This document shows positions 23,095-36,591 of a DNA stretch of 64,000 nucleotides, piece after piece (within the stretch, counting starts at the first letter, position 1; every line of letters starts with the position of its first letter). The notes below the pieces were generated by a model. It did not search any database and had not been told where the DNA came from. It saw nothing but the letters and a program-made list of their open reading frames with translations. A program made the translations under genes and the position numbers. Source of the stretch: Edolisoma coerulescens (lineage: Eukaryota; Chordata; Aves; Passeriformes; Campephagidae); NCBI GenBank assembly GCA_013397115.1, contig VWZW01006873.1, positions 1,322-65,321 of the forward strand. The letters are read 5' to 3'.

Positions 23095-26000
23095 TGCATG
23101 TGAGAAAGAATTATAATTGTAGTTTTGAAAATGAGAATGAGTTCACAGAAACAGAGCATGTCTAGACAAATGGATAACTTTAAGAAGCTAGTTATTGTAT
23201 TGTACTGTAATGTTTACTGTTGCTTGATGTTGTCATGGTAACTGCTTTAATTAAATACCTCTGAATTCCCTCTAATCTTCACCTTATTCTCAGCTGGGTG
23301 AAGATAAACCTTTTATTGTTGTATATGAGTCAATCCTTGAAGGCATACAAGAGAACAAACTGCTACCTACAGCATTTGTGAGTGTATCAGTAGTTTCTGT
23401 GTTTGTTAGATCTATGCTAGGTCTTTGCAAATGGCTGTTAATTTATCCAAAGAAACATGTGAACAATACATTAATGCATTATACTGATGACTGAACAAAA
23501 ACATGCAATCAAACTTTCCTGAATTTGTGTTATTTACTGTATATTTTAAAATTTTTTTGTATCTTTTCTCTCCTGCTGGGTTTTTCTTACCACACATAGC
23601 AAACAGAGCACACTCTGTTACCTTGGTAAAAAGAATGTGTCAGTATTTTTATGCTCTACAAACAACTTTGGTGGTGGGTTATTTTTGTTGTGGTACCATC
23701 CCCCTCTGCCTCTGTTGCAGTTAATTAAATACTTAAATAAATTTTGTTTTCTGCGCTAGTGACATTACTTTTTGACTAATCCATGTTGTGGGTGCCTTCT
23801 GGGACTTGCTTTGGATCTTGACTTTACCTTGTCTTTTACCTTTTTTTATATGCTCTTTCCCTTTTTCTACTCTCTGTATAACACATTCAAATGTATTCTT
23901 GATTAATATTAGATGAGTCAAAATGTTTATATGCATGACAACTTCGCCTTCTGGTGTAGATGAAGTTTGTTTACTAAAAATGTAATAGTTACATTTTCCC
24001 AATGTGTTCTACTAAATTACTTTGATTTTTGATTGAAAAAAAAGTTGTAAATAGAAGCTATTTACTGTTATTAAATTTTTGTAAAAGCATGTTTTTCCAG
24101 GGCAGAATGCTATCAGGAATGGAATTACACTGTCCTTGAGGGGTTATTCTCAAACTTAGTATTTTCATTAACCTATTGTTAATAGATCACTAGTGTCTCC
24201 ATTCTTCTCATCTTGTATCACACAGAAAAAACTGAGATGAGACCTGTACTACAGTCAGAAAATGGGGAAACTTGACTTACTGAAAATTGGTTCAACTGCT
24301 AGACTCATTGATAAAGTTGTGAAATAAAAAATGGGAATTAAATTCCCAAGTCTGATGCAGTATTGAAATATTTTTCTGCTTTAGGCATTTCTAGTGTTTG
24401 TGATGAAACAATGTGTTATTAGTGATGAGCAAACAAGCACTCATTGTATTTATTTTATCTAGACTTTTAAACTTTCGCAGAGTGATTGATTCACAGGTCA
24501 GTCAGAGAGGCTTAGGTGCTGCTTTTGACAGCTGAGAATAGCAGAAACTCCTATGATATTTATTTATGTACGTGAAAATCAGAAGTTACGTGGTCCTTCA
24601 AGGGAGCAGAGGCTGTGACGGGCACATGGATTTCCTAGGGGCTGCCAACTAAACAGACTAAAAACCTGACTGAAAACCTGGGAATTCTGAAGAAATATAT
24701 CTGTCTGTGATTCCTGTGATTGTGCCAGGGCTGCATTGTGGACGTGGCAGAGACAGGTGCTGTGTGAGCAGCAGAGCAGGTTATACACCCTGAAGGACCT
24801 GTGTTGCTTTTTGTTGCAGAACTTTTGAGCAGCTCTATAAACAGCAGGCAACATCACTGTACTTTTATACTTTACAGCAATGATATTTTTCTTGCACCTT
24901 GGAATGCCAGTTCATGAGGGTCAGAAGGCAGATAATCAGTCTGGGCTGTCCGTCTTTGAACAGAAAATAGTCAGGTTTCGATTTTTAGGACACAACACTG
25001 GAGAATTTCACCTTGGGCACTGTGGAGCCAAAGGACAGCTTCCCTAGCTCTTCTGGCTGCTGCTATCTCTCCATTCTTACCATTGCTGTTTGATAAAAAC
25101 TGAAATTTTGCAACAGCGAAAGGAATTGAAGAAAAGTGCAATGAACTTTTTGTACAGTTTAAAAGAAGAAAAACAGAGCATATTTGTAATATTAATCATT
25201 GAAATAAAATCTTAGTCCCTATTTCTGTGTTTTGTTCTTTTTTGAGTGTCTAAATTAAGAATTATATAAATAAAAATGTGATCTTTAAAATGAAATGGGA
25301 AAATAGTGGAGCTCTTTGAGATTAGAAAGATCTTTCGTCTCTATATAATCATGCATATTTATTTATTTGGTAATCTTCAGTAAGAACTGGGTTTTTTTAG
25401 ACCTTTAGAACTAGTATCATTGTCTTACTGGGCAGTGTATAAAATACCATGTATTGCAAATAACAAATAATTTGCATGGGAATTAATATCTGACTACACA
25501 ACCTTTATTTTTTCATGCTAAAAATGCATACTCCTGCCACCAAAATTGAACTTGGCTATATGAGAAGATAATTTCTGTAAGGGCAGTATCATTATATACA
25601 CTTTCAGGTGCACATAAATATATGCTCTGCCTGAAGGTTTCAGAATATTCAGCTGACAATTAAACTTTCAGGTCTAGAACACCAAACAGAGGTAAAGAGT
25701 GAAAGGTTTTCATTGTTTCAGATTGAGATTATGCAAGTTAGTCTTGTTGTGATAGACCAAGGCACTATCTGACTCTCTGAGGCATTCTATTATTACAAGT
25801 GAAAAAAAACCTAAAGCCATTATCTAGCTAGAAGGACCAGGTTTTGTCTATATCTTTTGTCGATCAGCAGCAATATACAAATTCTAGAGAAAAGACTCAC
25901 ACTATAGCCTATGCTCTGTCTTCTCAAAGCACTCTGGAATTTATAATTTTGCAAGCAGTATTATAATCATCTGAAGGACTTACATTACAAAAATGTAGAA

Positions 26001-29000
26001 GATACCTGAAAACTCAGTTAAGTGCTACTGAAATTTTTCTTTGAAATAGGAAATTGCAATGGCATATGCAAATATTTTAAGGAGCTGGGCATGCTTAAAA
26101 GCAGCCCCTTTAGTGCTGTGTTGGATATTTTAAGCGTGAAAAATTGGCATATTCATACCAAGGTTTGGGTTTGTTCTGGTGTTTTATGCCAGGCTTCTAA
26201 AGTATCCTGAGGTTCAGAGCACAAAGCACAATTTTCTCAGGCACTGCAGAGCAAAGAAATAAACTGGTGACTTTTCTCCATATGTCAACAATATTCAGCA
26301 ATATTTTTTAATGTAAGTTACTTTATAATGTAAGAGGCCCCATGAGTATTATAACTCACAGCAGACTTAGAGATATGAAACAATGAGAGTAGAGACTTTC
26401 TTACACCACAGCTGTCTGAGACATTACTAAAAATGGCAAATGTTTACATAGCTTTCTCCAAATGAAGGGTTATCCTAAAAGAAGCCCCATCACTGGGTAG
26501 ATCCAGGAAGGCCACACAGAACTGTATAATACTACTTGTCTAGAGGAGGTTTTTATAATAAAATAGACTCTCAGTAAAAGACTTCAAATCTCAGCAAAAT
26601 TGTTGCAGAACTCCAAATAGTTTGGTTTTTCCTGACCCTTTTCCATTCCATCAACTAATATTTGCAAAGAATATACTCTGGAATTATTCTTGCTGTTCAG
26701 TTTTGCGTCCTCTGTGGCATTAGCAATGCGGTTAAATACAAAGGTAAAGGCTTGTGTAGTCATTTGGGTAGAACTTAGCTAGATTTCTTTAGACCAAATG
26801 CAGTTATTCTGATGATGGCTGTACCACTAAAATATATATAAGGGCAAGTGTTTGTGAAGTCATATGCCATTGCTCAGGCTGGAATAGTTCTCTGCTGTAT
26901 TCATATACACTACAGGTGAATAATGCTATGGAAATAATGCAATCAATGCAGACGTGGGTAGAGATGTGGGGAAACACTGGTGCTGAGGGCACTGACATTG
27001 TTCTGGTTTTTTTGGTTCCTTTTTGCAACCTCTGGATTTTTCCAACACCCATTCTCTCTTTTAGGCCACTGCAACAAACTTTCAGCTCCTTCTTCCAGAA
27101 CAGCAGAAAGGAATGTTTGAAGCTGCTATGTCTTCCTTTCTATTAGTTACAATACTATCTGAAAATCTACCTCACAACAGCAAATCAGGTGAATTATAAT
27201 TTTCAGGTATAGTGGTAATGGGCAGACCAGTGAAAGGAGAATTGGAAAAGGCAAATGAGAGAGAGCAGGGAGTGAAAGATGGGACAGCAACTGCAGTGGA
27301 AGCAACACTGGCTGTGCTAATAAATGGCATTGATACAGAAAGGAGAACACTGGCCCTGTGTAAGTTTAGGCTGGTAATATATAGAAAGGATCCATAATTT
27401 AAAGGATTAAGCTCCTTGAACAGCCTTCTGATAAAAATAGCTGGGGCAATGTGTAAGTCCTAAAATGAGGTTCAGTAAGCCTATGGAAGGGATTAGGTGA
27501 TGATAGGGGAGTGGAGCTGATGACCCAAGAGATTAATTCATTCTCATTGCCCCTCACATTTTTTCAAGGGATGGTTTGACTGAAGATTTAGTGCATCACT
27601 GAGTCTCATTTTATTTTGAAGAGTAAATGTCATGTTCAGCCATTAGCACAGTAGATTTTCTTAAAAGTACTGTTGGAAGAAGTGGTTTAGATTCCTTAAA
27701 ATGCTCTTGCTATAGTGCAGATTAATCTGATATTGATTAATTTCACATCTTTTGCACTCCCTAGAAAGTAATCAGAGAGAAGGCAAGCATGGATAAATTG
27801 AAAAAGCTATTTTCACCAACGATTTCCCACATATATGGAGAAGTTAGCTGTATGCAAGGCCTCAGGAGGTCAGAGTAAAGCAATCCTATCAGTTATAAAA
27901 CAGTAGAGTATATTTTTTTCCCTTGTTGTGGCATCATTTTGAACAATATTAGACTGTTTCGTGCCAGCAATGGGAGACCAGCTGTCCTCTGATGTAATAT
28001 TACTTCATCTTTGATGTGGGACATCACACTCACGGTAAATTTGTGTCTCAAGTTGTTTTGTCTGCTTAGGAGATACAAAAATGTGTGTTTAAATGTGTAT
28101 TGATACTTGCAATTGTCAGGAATAATTGGGAAATTAGATTGTTTGTCAGGCAATGTTTTTTTCCTCGCGTTTTGCAAAGATTACATCAGCCCATTACCCC
28201 ACCTCATTCTTTATGACTCTTCACATAATATCTGCAGGGTCTTCATCAAATGCGGCTCCTAATTTAGTGAAACCACAATGTAACCCTTTCATGCCATTGG
28301 ACTCCTCTGAGGAGAGATGCACAATAAGGAGGTTTCTAGAGCAAAATGTGTAGTAACAAAATCTCATATTAATCTGGCACCTGAGTCTCTATGGCTGGAG
28401 CAATGATGCACTTGTGTTTGATTGGAAGCTGAAGACATGTATCACAGTCTGCATTATAAAAGCAAATAATATTCCTGGTTCTGTGTGTAACTTAGTTTCA
28501 TAATACAAACAAACATAAGCAGCATAAAAACACACATTATGTTAAAGCAATCTTACCTTCTGCTACACCTTTTTACTCTGTGGTTACCCATTTTTGAGCA
28601 GACTGAATTAAGGTAGGAATCCCATGTGTCACTGCTTTATATTTCCATTGTATGGTAATTTACTTCTCAGTTATTTGCAGTTAACTGAAACCTATTGGGA
28701 GTTAGGCACACATACCCAACATTTGGAGTGGAATATGGATTTTTCTCCTAGATGGACTAGGACTGTTAGACAGTCCTACTCTGACTGTTAGACAGGGAAG
28801 ACAATGAGCAGGGTTGGAGGAGAGGACTACTTTTAAAATTGATTACAACCCAGAAGATGAATACATTATAACAAAGTTGGTGCATATCTAGCTAACTAAA
28901 ATAGCGTAGTTTTGTCAGTGAACTTTCTTTCCAAACTGATCTATTTACATATACACACACACAGAGGAAGGGGTGGGAACTGATGGAGTTTTAACTGCCT

Positions 29001-29255
29001 TCAATTTGTTAGAAATTACTAACTTGATTTACATTAATGGAAAGAAAAATCGAGAAGTGTCTGCCTGACTGGGACTTTGCATAATTTAGGTTTTCTTGTT
29101 AATTGTTTCTGCCAGCTGTTTATGGGGTAACATTTTTGTCATTTTGAACAACTGACATTGTACAGGCTGTCTTTTTGAGAACTCGAAGGTCATTTAATCT
29201 TTGCCTCAGCTCAGTTTATGCCATAAAGATAATTTATTTTGTTTTTCATTTTAAA
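23095..29255. other. Anonymous AT-rich DNA, no gene seen
   Basis: No frame longer than 94 codons and none recognisable. A GC-richer patch at 24580-24860 contains a 92-codon minus frame with no known domain. The hairpin and direct repeat at 28758-28795 are listed separately. Confidence 0.55.
28758..28795. repeat. 9-bp hairpin overlapping a 13-bp direct repeat
   Basis: TAGGACTGT (28758-28766), loop TAG, then the exact reverse complement ACAGTCCTA (28770-28778). GACTGTTAGACAG also occurs twice, at 28761-28773 and 28783-28795. The local duplication has partly copied the hairpin. Confidence 0.8.
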
Positions 29256-29285
29256 ACAAACACACAGACACACAGACACACACAT
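29256..29285 (+). repeat. (CA)n / CACAGA short tandem repeat
   Basis: Alternating CACACAGA units following an A/T-rich run. This is an ordinary microsatellite of about 30 bases. A smaller CA run lies at 28952-28964. Confidence 0.85.
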
Positions 29286-29699
29286 GCTGCCTTGCACACT
29301 ACTAGCTAGGAAACTTTTTGGATGATTCAGATCCTGATGATTTCACAAGAAGATCCTCAGAATTTATGGTCTTCCTTGACATTCTGCTGATTTTTTCCAA
29401 GGTTTTTTTAATCTCTTATTTCTGAAACTTGATTTACTGATTTACTACCATCTTGCTTGTATCACTGTATGTTTTTATTTCTGTTTAAGGATGCTGACCT
29501 AGCTGAGCTGTTTCTGAAGGAGCTAGCTTGAGGGTATTGCTTAACCAGAGCAATAAAGACCTTGGTTTGAGCTGGTGAACCTTAATTTCTTTGGTTACAC
29601 ACAATACATCATCTTTGTGTGCTTCAGTGAACTTATCATGGTGTCTTATTATTGTTACATAAAGCAGTAATGGTTAGAAGATGTTTCAGAGTTATAGAG

Positions 29700-31400
29700 G
29701 GATTTTGAACACTTTTGACTAGTTCATCTCACCTCCTCACCTGCTGGTTGTGAGTAACAAGCCCAAAAAGCTTGTGGGAAGCACAGGCATCTCTGTACTG
29801 TTTTTGGCCCTGCAAGCCTTCCCCTTCTTGTATGACATGCATTGAGGAAGGTGCTGAGGAAGAAGAATCGGTCATGGTCTCTCTACACCTGGAGACAGCC
29901 CAGATAGGACTGTCCATCTGGATATTGAAACCAATGTGGTGGTGTTCATGCAGTTCTCCACAAGACAGGCCAACAGCCTGCTTGCAGCGCCTGTGAAATT
30001 ATGCTGTTGTCATTGTCTGTTATCTCTAACTCTGCTTTAACAGAGAAAAATGTGTTTTCTTATTCTGGGTTTGCCTGGTGGTGCACTGGTATGTCCTATT
30101 CAGCCCTTTGAGGTACCAGAAGCATTCCACCTTTTCTGTAAGAGGTGAAATTATGAAGCCTGATCCAACAGCCTAAAGAAGGTGAGGCTGGCTCAGCTCT
30201 GTGTCCCCTGGCTCAGTCAGCAGTGAGGCTGAAAGTGTCCTTCTGCCAGGTGCATGCACACAGAACACACCACACGTACATGGATATACATGCCTGACCA
30301 CACGTGTCACAGGCATACACACTTAGCACTCACATGAACACAAACAGCACCAGGGCCCTCATCCTGCTCCCCTCTCTGGCCAAAGAGGATGGTGATAATA
30401 TACATAGACACAATGTGGATCCCTCCACTAGCTGACTGTGGATCCCAGTCTTCCCAGCTGCTGGCACGTGGGCATAGAAGACACTGAGGCCACAGGTCCT
30501 CTCCTGTTGCTGGTACAGATTATCTTACTCACTGCCTTGCCCCAAGGTGCTGAGGACTCCCCTTGTCCACTCCTCAGTGAGCTTCTCTCCTGGAGCAGTC
30601 ATGGGACGAGTCTGGCCAGGGTGTCCATCTGTCCTTCTGGGAACTTTGGGTTGCCACTTGTCTTTGTATCTCTGCACTCCTCTGGGCTTGTGCAGACACT
30701 GAGGGGACTGAAGGCTTCCATGCAGATGTGCTGGGGATTAACCTGGTGGGACATTGCTGGAGATCCCACTCCTGCAATTGTCTCTGCTACTTGTGGCTAT
30801 GTAGACCAGCTTTTGTCACATAACTTCACACTCTGTCCTGTTAAGCTCCCCCTAAGCAATCTCTAAGTTTACTAACTATTGTATTTTCAGTCAGAAACTG
30901 AGCCCAAATTAGTTAAACATAACAAATACTTAGAGCAACATCTTAAGACAAGGATCATGTGCAGCTTAGCTCCTCCTGCTTTGGAGACAGGAAGCTCTTG
31001 GGTGGAAAGTGACAGGCACGGTGGCTGAATGTGACCACTGAAATTACATGTGTGCATGATCCAATTAATTACTCACTGAGAAATGTTGGTAAGGGACCAG
31101 GGAAAAAAGCCAAGGTAGGCTTGTTCTCAGACAGATATAAGGCCACTTCAGCCTCCATCCAGCTGAGGACCACTGTCCCCACTGCAACAGTTTTAAAAAC
31201 ACACATGAACATTGGAAGCAGTTTTTCCATTCTGAGCATCAGTGGGGACATGGCTTGAGCATCACTGGTGAGAAAAATTGCCCCACAACAATGTGAGGGT
31301 GCAAGGCATGCCAAGCCTTTCTGATGGGACCTCTGGATGTTAACCAAAGTGGGCTCATGAATGAGTGGAGCTGACAGTAGAATATGTGCTGTCAGTGCAA
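29700..31400. other. GC-rich block of unknown origin, possibly old retroelement
   Basis: Base composition rises well above that of the flanks, and CpG is scarce relative to TpG and CpA. The segment 30240-30350 is full of CACA/CACG units. From 30440 to 30850 the sequence has a coherent low-CpG character and carries a 142-codon plus frame (30438-30866). An AATAAA at 29551 is followed by a TTGGTTTGAGC-like phrase. Decayed LTR/ERV material is my best guess, but I cannot match it to a family. An unrecognised exon cannot be excluded, though no frame has a known domain or a clear pair of splice sites. Confidence 0.35.
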
Positions 31401-34400
31401 TTACTGCCTGTGATCACTTGGTCTACCATATCGCCTCTTCTTGTCCACTTCTGTGCTTTCTATTTAAATCCTCCCCTTCAGGGTATGGCATTCATTGTGT
31501 TTATTAATGTCTAGTCGGATTAAATTGATTCAAAAAATTAATGCCAACTAAACTGTTTGATTGTGGGCACATTTTTTTTCTTTTCTCTCTCGCTCTGTTT
31601 TTTTTTTTTTGGTTTGGTTNGCCTTTTCCACCATCTGTGGCTCTTAGCTTACGTAATCCTGCATTTGCACTGCCTGTCCTGCATCATCTTTTTGCCAAAA
31701 GCCTGCCAGTTCTTTTCTCCAAAGGCAGAATGGTGTCTACACTGCTTCAAGCTCCCTACTGGGTGGCTGAAGCAGGAGAAACTCTGGGAAGATTTCACAA
31801 CAAATGAAAGTTTCATTACTTGGTCCTGGATGCAGCATTTCACATTACATAAATGCTCTTGAGAAACAGTTATTCACTTCCTGCAGCACATTTATGTGTT
31901 GTTTTTTGACTTTTCTCTCTTTACTCTTGTCATATACATTGTATAACATGAAACATAACTGTATCTAACTCATATATGTATTTCAGAGGGAAAAATCGAC
32001 ATTGCTTTTTAATTTGAATTCTTGTGCCATGTCCTTATATTGAACAATGACTTCAAAACTGTCAGCTCAATTAGAGGTATACAATTTATGTCTTCTCTAT
32101 AATAGCAAACAGCAAATATTAGAGGAATATATTAAAAACAAACAAATTTACCTCTACAGTTTTCTGTAATCCTATAAAAGGCTGTCTTTTTTCTTGGTCA
32201 TGTTTTGGAGACCTGTTTTATTTTCCATATCGTGCCAGCAGAAAGGTAATATAACACTATCTCTTAATGGGATTCCAGAGCATAAGTCTCACTCCCTCAA
32301 CAGCTTTATAGCTGTACAGAAGCATTACATTTCACTGTGATGGAGTCACCCCCAAATTCATAAAAGTCAAAAGAGACCCACAGCTGAAGCCATCATTCCA
32401 TTAGGGATCTGAGCAAGAAGGTGTTCACGTGGGATTAAAGAGGATTCACAGTGAAAAGCGAGATCAAATCATTACAGCCTTTCAAATAGTAAGACAAAGA
32501 TGTTTTGGACTTCATGGTAATTCTGAATTCCATGGACAATTTTTAGAGTTTAACCCGGTTTCCTTAGTCATGAATAAAACCACAGAAGGTGAAGAATTCT
32601 TGCAAGAGAAACAGACTTCAACTCACTGTCTTGCTCTGTCATTTTTACATGAAAAATGGAGACACAACATGATTAACTTCATGGCAAAAAAACCCCAAAA
32701 AACAACAAACCAAAACCAAACCAAACCAAACAAAAATACCTCATTTCCCTTTTCATGACAGCAAGCAAGATTGTTTTCTTTTTATTTTTCATTTTTCACT
32801 ATGAAAGTAGTGCTTATCACTAGGTATAAATGAAATCAGGAAATGCACTTTTGACTATGTACTAATAAAGGTGTTATTCCAGCAGTAAAATTACTTTTGC
32901 TCTTAAGAGTGGCATATAATAAGGAAAATATTTTTGTGTATTTCCAGGGACACATGTATGACTAAAGTTGATTATGAACATAAAATTACAAATTTTTTGA
33001 CCAGAAACTCTTATTCAAATTTTCATACAGACTTTTTCATTTCTTCCCTTGTAGTTGAAGATGATTTTCTCATCATCCTCACATGACACACACCAACAGG
33101 GGATTCAGCCCTATTAAAGGAGATCTTTAGAATGAAATCAGCTGTGGAATGTTTTACAAATGTGGTCCAAATAATTTAAAAAAGAAAATGGTGCATAGAG
33201 GAATATCTGGGGAATTACCATAAATACAGTGTTTCACTTGGATTCATACAAGAAGCACCTCTGGGAGGGTAAGACTCTTCTCAAATAGCCTATGAAAAAA
33301 ACATATCTTTTCCTGGAGTCCTAAAGCACAAAATTTGCATATTAATAGAAGATTAGAATGCCCATCAAGTATTCTTTAGGTGTTGCTTTCTCTTTTGTGT
33401 TTTGCTCTTCACATAAACATTCTTCAAAATAAAAAGAAACTCCTTCAACTCTGTTTATGCATTGAATCATAAAGTTTCATATTACAATAGCACACAGTAT
33501 TTTTGTATTTTAATCCTTTTGAGAAGTTACTCCCTGATTTTTCCCTTTATTTGTACTTCATTCCTCTTAAGATGTACCTGTCTCTTTAAGCAAGGTCTAA
33601 GGATTTTTTAAAGGCTAATTTCTAAGTGGGTTTTGGGTCCCATCAAAATCATGCTTTAGGTGTGAATCTCATAAGTCTATTCAATTTTAAATTTTAGAAT
33701 CAACCATTAAAAACACCTGAAGTGATAACCTATTGTTTGGCTATATCCAAAAGGTGTTTTATTATCTGGGGCACCCAACCACCAGTAAAAAACAGTGTTT
33801 AAGCAAGCTAAGGTAAGGAAGTATGGAGTAGATAAGTAGAACTTGAAACTTGGTCATGAAAAGGTACAGCAGATAATGTTTTCGAAGTATGCTGAATTTT
33901 AGAGAGCCGCTAATGTTATTGTGCAATTCACTGTGATCATGACAACTGTGTACAAATGCACTTAAAAGATTATTTACAATGATCACTAAGGGTTTAGGTG
34001 CTGCTACAACTGAAACTTTTTCCTAAAGAAATACGTCACTGAGAAAGAAGCCATGGGAGTGTTGTTCTTGATGGATCTCTATACAGGATGAGAGAGCTGT
34101 TCAGATAGGCCTATCTTTTCTCAGTGTAGATGTTGACTAAAAAGCTCTTTAAATTTATTGGTAAACGTGATGAAACAAAACCAGAAATGACCAAAGCTTT
34201 GAATTCTAAGTGACATGGTTGATAATTCCTTAAATCTGCATACTTATGGGATTCTCATAATCTATTCATTTTATATTTCATGTTAGCAAGTCAGAATAAA
34301 TCTGAGTAACTTTAAGCAAGAATATCTATGTAAGTGCCTAAAGTTGTTTGTTGTCCCAAATGACACGTTGTTCTGTTTCATGGGCATCTGTCTTTTACTG

Positions 34401-36536
34401 CACAATGTCAAAATGATCTCTGGGGTGTCAGGAAAGCCTTCAGTTTATGTAAACATGAAATACAGTGCAGCTCCTAAAGTTTGAGCCTCATTACAGGATC
34501 AAAATATTTCCCAGTCTTGGCCGGAGCAGTGTCATCCCTTACTGACGGCGGTTTTGTGCAGTAGCTGCCCTTTCATTCCCACAATCAGTACATTTTTCCC
34601 CAGCCCTGGTAGTTGGCTCAATCCCATTTACAGCTGCTCCTAGGGACTCTAAGGCTCTTCTAGATCTCCCTCTGCTTTTACGTCAACTCTTCCTTCCTCT
34701 AGGTGAGAAGGGCACTCTTCTTGCAGTTTTTATTTTTTTCCTGAGCACACTTGCTTAACTTTCCCATCAAAGGAGCCACAGCACACATGGTGTACGGGCA
34801 GAAATTGTTTCCAGTAACTCTCACAGCCCCATGAGTGTTGTTGCAGGTATGATAGATGAATGGAAACACAAAGTCAGGACTTTTACAGCAAGACTAGGAT
34901 GGTTTGTTCTTGAGGGACTGTGGCTGTGATGAGGGGTATTATGCAACTGTAGCTATGCGGTGAGATTTTGGATGTCATCAGTGCAATTTCTGTCACATTG
35001 ATGCCCGTTCTGCAAATTAGATAGTAAAGGAACAACACACCAAGCAAAGGCAGCACCAGTTGTTTTCTTTCTAGTGGTACTTCATTGTCTAAATTAAATT
35101 GAGGTCAACACCTCAGAGAGAGAATGTGAAGAAAATTTCCAATAACAATCTCTTGAATTTAATGACAGCAGAGATTCTTGAAATAAATTACAATAAAGCC
35201 AAATCTGAGCCCTCCACTTTACAGCTGTACTTTTAGGGGAAGTTGAATATCCTTAAAGATGTTTGGTGGAGTCCTTTTTGCTTTGAAGTAGCTGGAAGCT
35301 TTATGAGAGGCTAATGTACACTTAACTGGCATGTGCATGCCAGCAGTATGTGCTAGAGTGCAGACTGTGTGTTCTGCCAAGACAGATGTTTATGTTGTAG
35401 GCTTGGCTCGGTGTGAAAATGTGTGATCAGTCATCAGATCTGTGGGTACTAATGTATTCACTAATATTTCTTTTTCCTTTTTCTGAATGGATTTGCAAGC
35501 TGGACTTCGTTTTCTCAGCTGATGAAATTGTGGTCTCCCAGAAAATTTGTTATGGCTAATGAGATGATTTTGCTTAAAGAAGTAAGCTTCCATGAACTTC
35601 TACAATAATGAAAGGGCCTTTGTTCCTCATACAAATGTTGAAGGTTTTATTGCTTTAATGAATATAAAATTCTGTTGGTACCAGTTATTGAGAGGGCATC
35701 AATCTGAGTCTTGGAAAACTATGCACATTTGTACCAAATTACACTGAAAATTGTGCATGAGAAACATCATGAGCTGTAAGAAAAATCCCAAAAGTGCTTT
35801 ATCAAAAGAGTTGTATGTGATTACTGTGTTCATATATGATAAAGAATCAGAGAATTTTCTAGCACTGTTTTGTTTCTCTTTGAAATATGTTTTGACTCCA
35901 AAGTGGAGTGATGAAAACTTCTGATAGAAAAGTATTTCCAAATTTCAAAATGAGGTCCACTCATTCAAGCCAAGACAGACTGTCTGACACATCAGTGCAT
36001 CCTGTCTCAATAGGTCTCTGTGCTTTCTGTTTGTGCTCCTTGCAATCTGCAAGGCATGCAGGTAGATTGAATTCCTACTCCTACCAAAATGCGTCCCTTC
36101 CATTTGCTGCTCCTGTATTTACATGACATTATTTTTACTCAAACACCATAGGCTTTTTTGGAAAGTGTCTCACTTGCCAGACTAAAAAAGAATCACTGCT
36201 TCATAGAGCTGCCAGTCTGACTGCTCTTTTGTGTAAATATGTTGGCATACATGTTCTAGAGAAGTAAATACAAATGAAGGTCTATTATAGGGCATTTAAT
36301 CAGGAAATTAGTAGATCAGTCAACAAAAGGAAAGAATAAAGGCAGTATGAGATAATGAAAGCTACATTATTCAGATTAAAAAGGAATTTTGTTTCTGTGT
36401 TTGTTTGGTCTCCTAAATACACAATAGTTTTTATACCTAAGGAGTAATTTTTACTAACATGTATTTTATCATTTCAGCTTTCTCTAAATAGTATGGCTGA
36501 GACCAAAAGAGAGAGAGAATACCTGCATTCATAATA
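31401..36536. other. Anonymous AT-rich DNA with one ambiguous base
   Basis: Base 31620 is an N, sitting directly after a T-run and GGTTTGGTT. This is typical of an uncertain base call at a homopolymer. The patch 34500-34850 is GC-richer with several CpG sites but holds no recognisable frame. An A/C-rich tract at 32686-32737 is listed separately. No gene seen. Confidence 0.55.
32686..32737 (-). repeat. A/C-rich tract (CAAAC/CCAAA units)
   Basis: AACCAAACCAAAC-type units in an A-rich context. This is the complement of the T/G tracts seen elsewhere in the window. The 109-codon plus frame at 32429-32758 ends in this tract. Confidence 0.75.
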
Positions 36537-36591
36537 TCAATCATAATAGTAAATGACCTAGTAAACGAGAATTCATAATAGTAAACTACCT
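36537..36591 (+). repeat. Short duplicated AT-rich unit (ATTCATAATAGTAAA)
   Basis: 'tcataatagtaaa' occurs at 36541-36553 and again at 36572-36584, about 31 bases apart. A related 'attcataata' precedes the first copy at 36537. Likely a local slippage duplication. Confidence 0.65.

Noticed and set aside
29868..30040. Frame reading DIETNVVVFMQFSTRQANSLL in the GC-rich block
   Set aside because: It looks protein-like for about 25 residues, but it is bounded by an upstream stop, lacks clear splice sites and matches no family I know.
30438..30866. 142-codon plus-strand frame
   Set aside because: No recognisable domain, no splice-site or promoter support, and it lies in a GC-rich block where long chance frames are likelier.
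31620..31620. Single N (and another at 61670) as a scaffold gap
   Set aside because: One ambiguous base each, with continuous sequence on both sides; best read as uncertain base calls.
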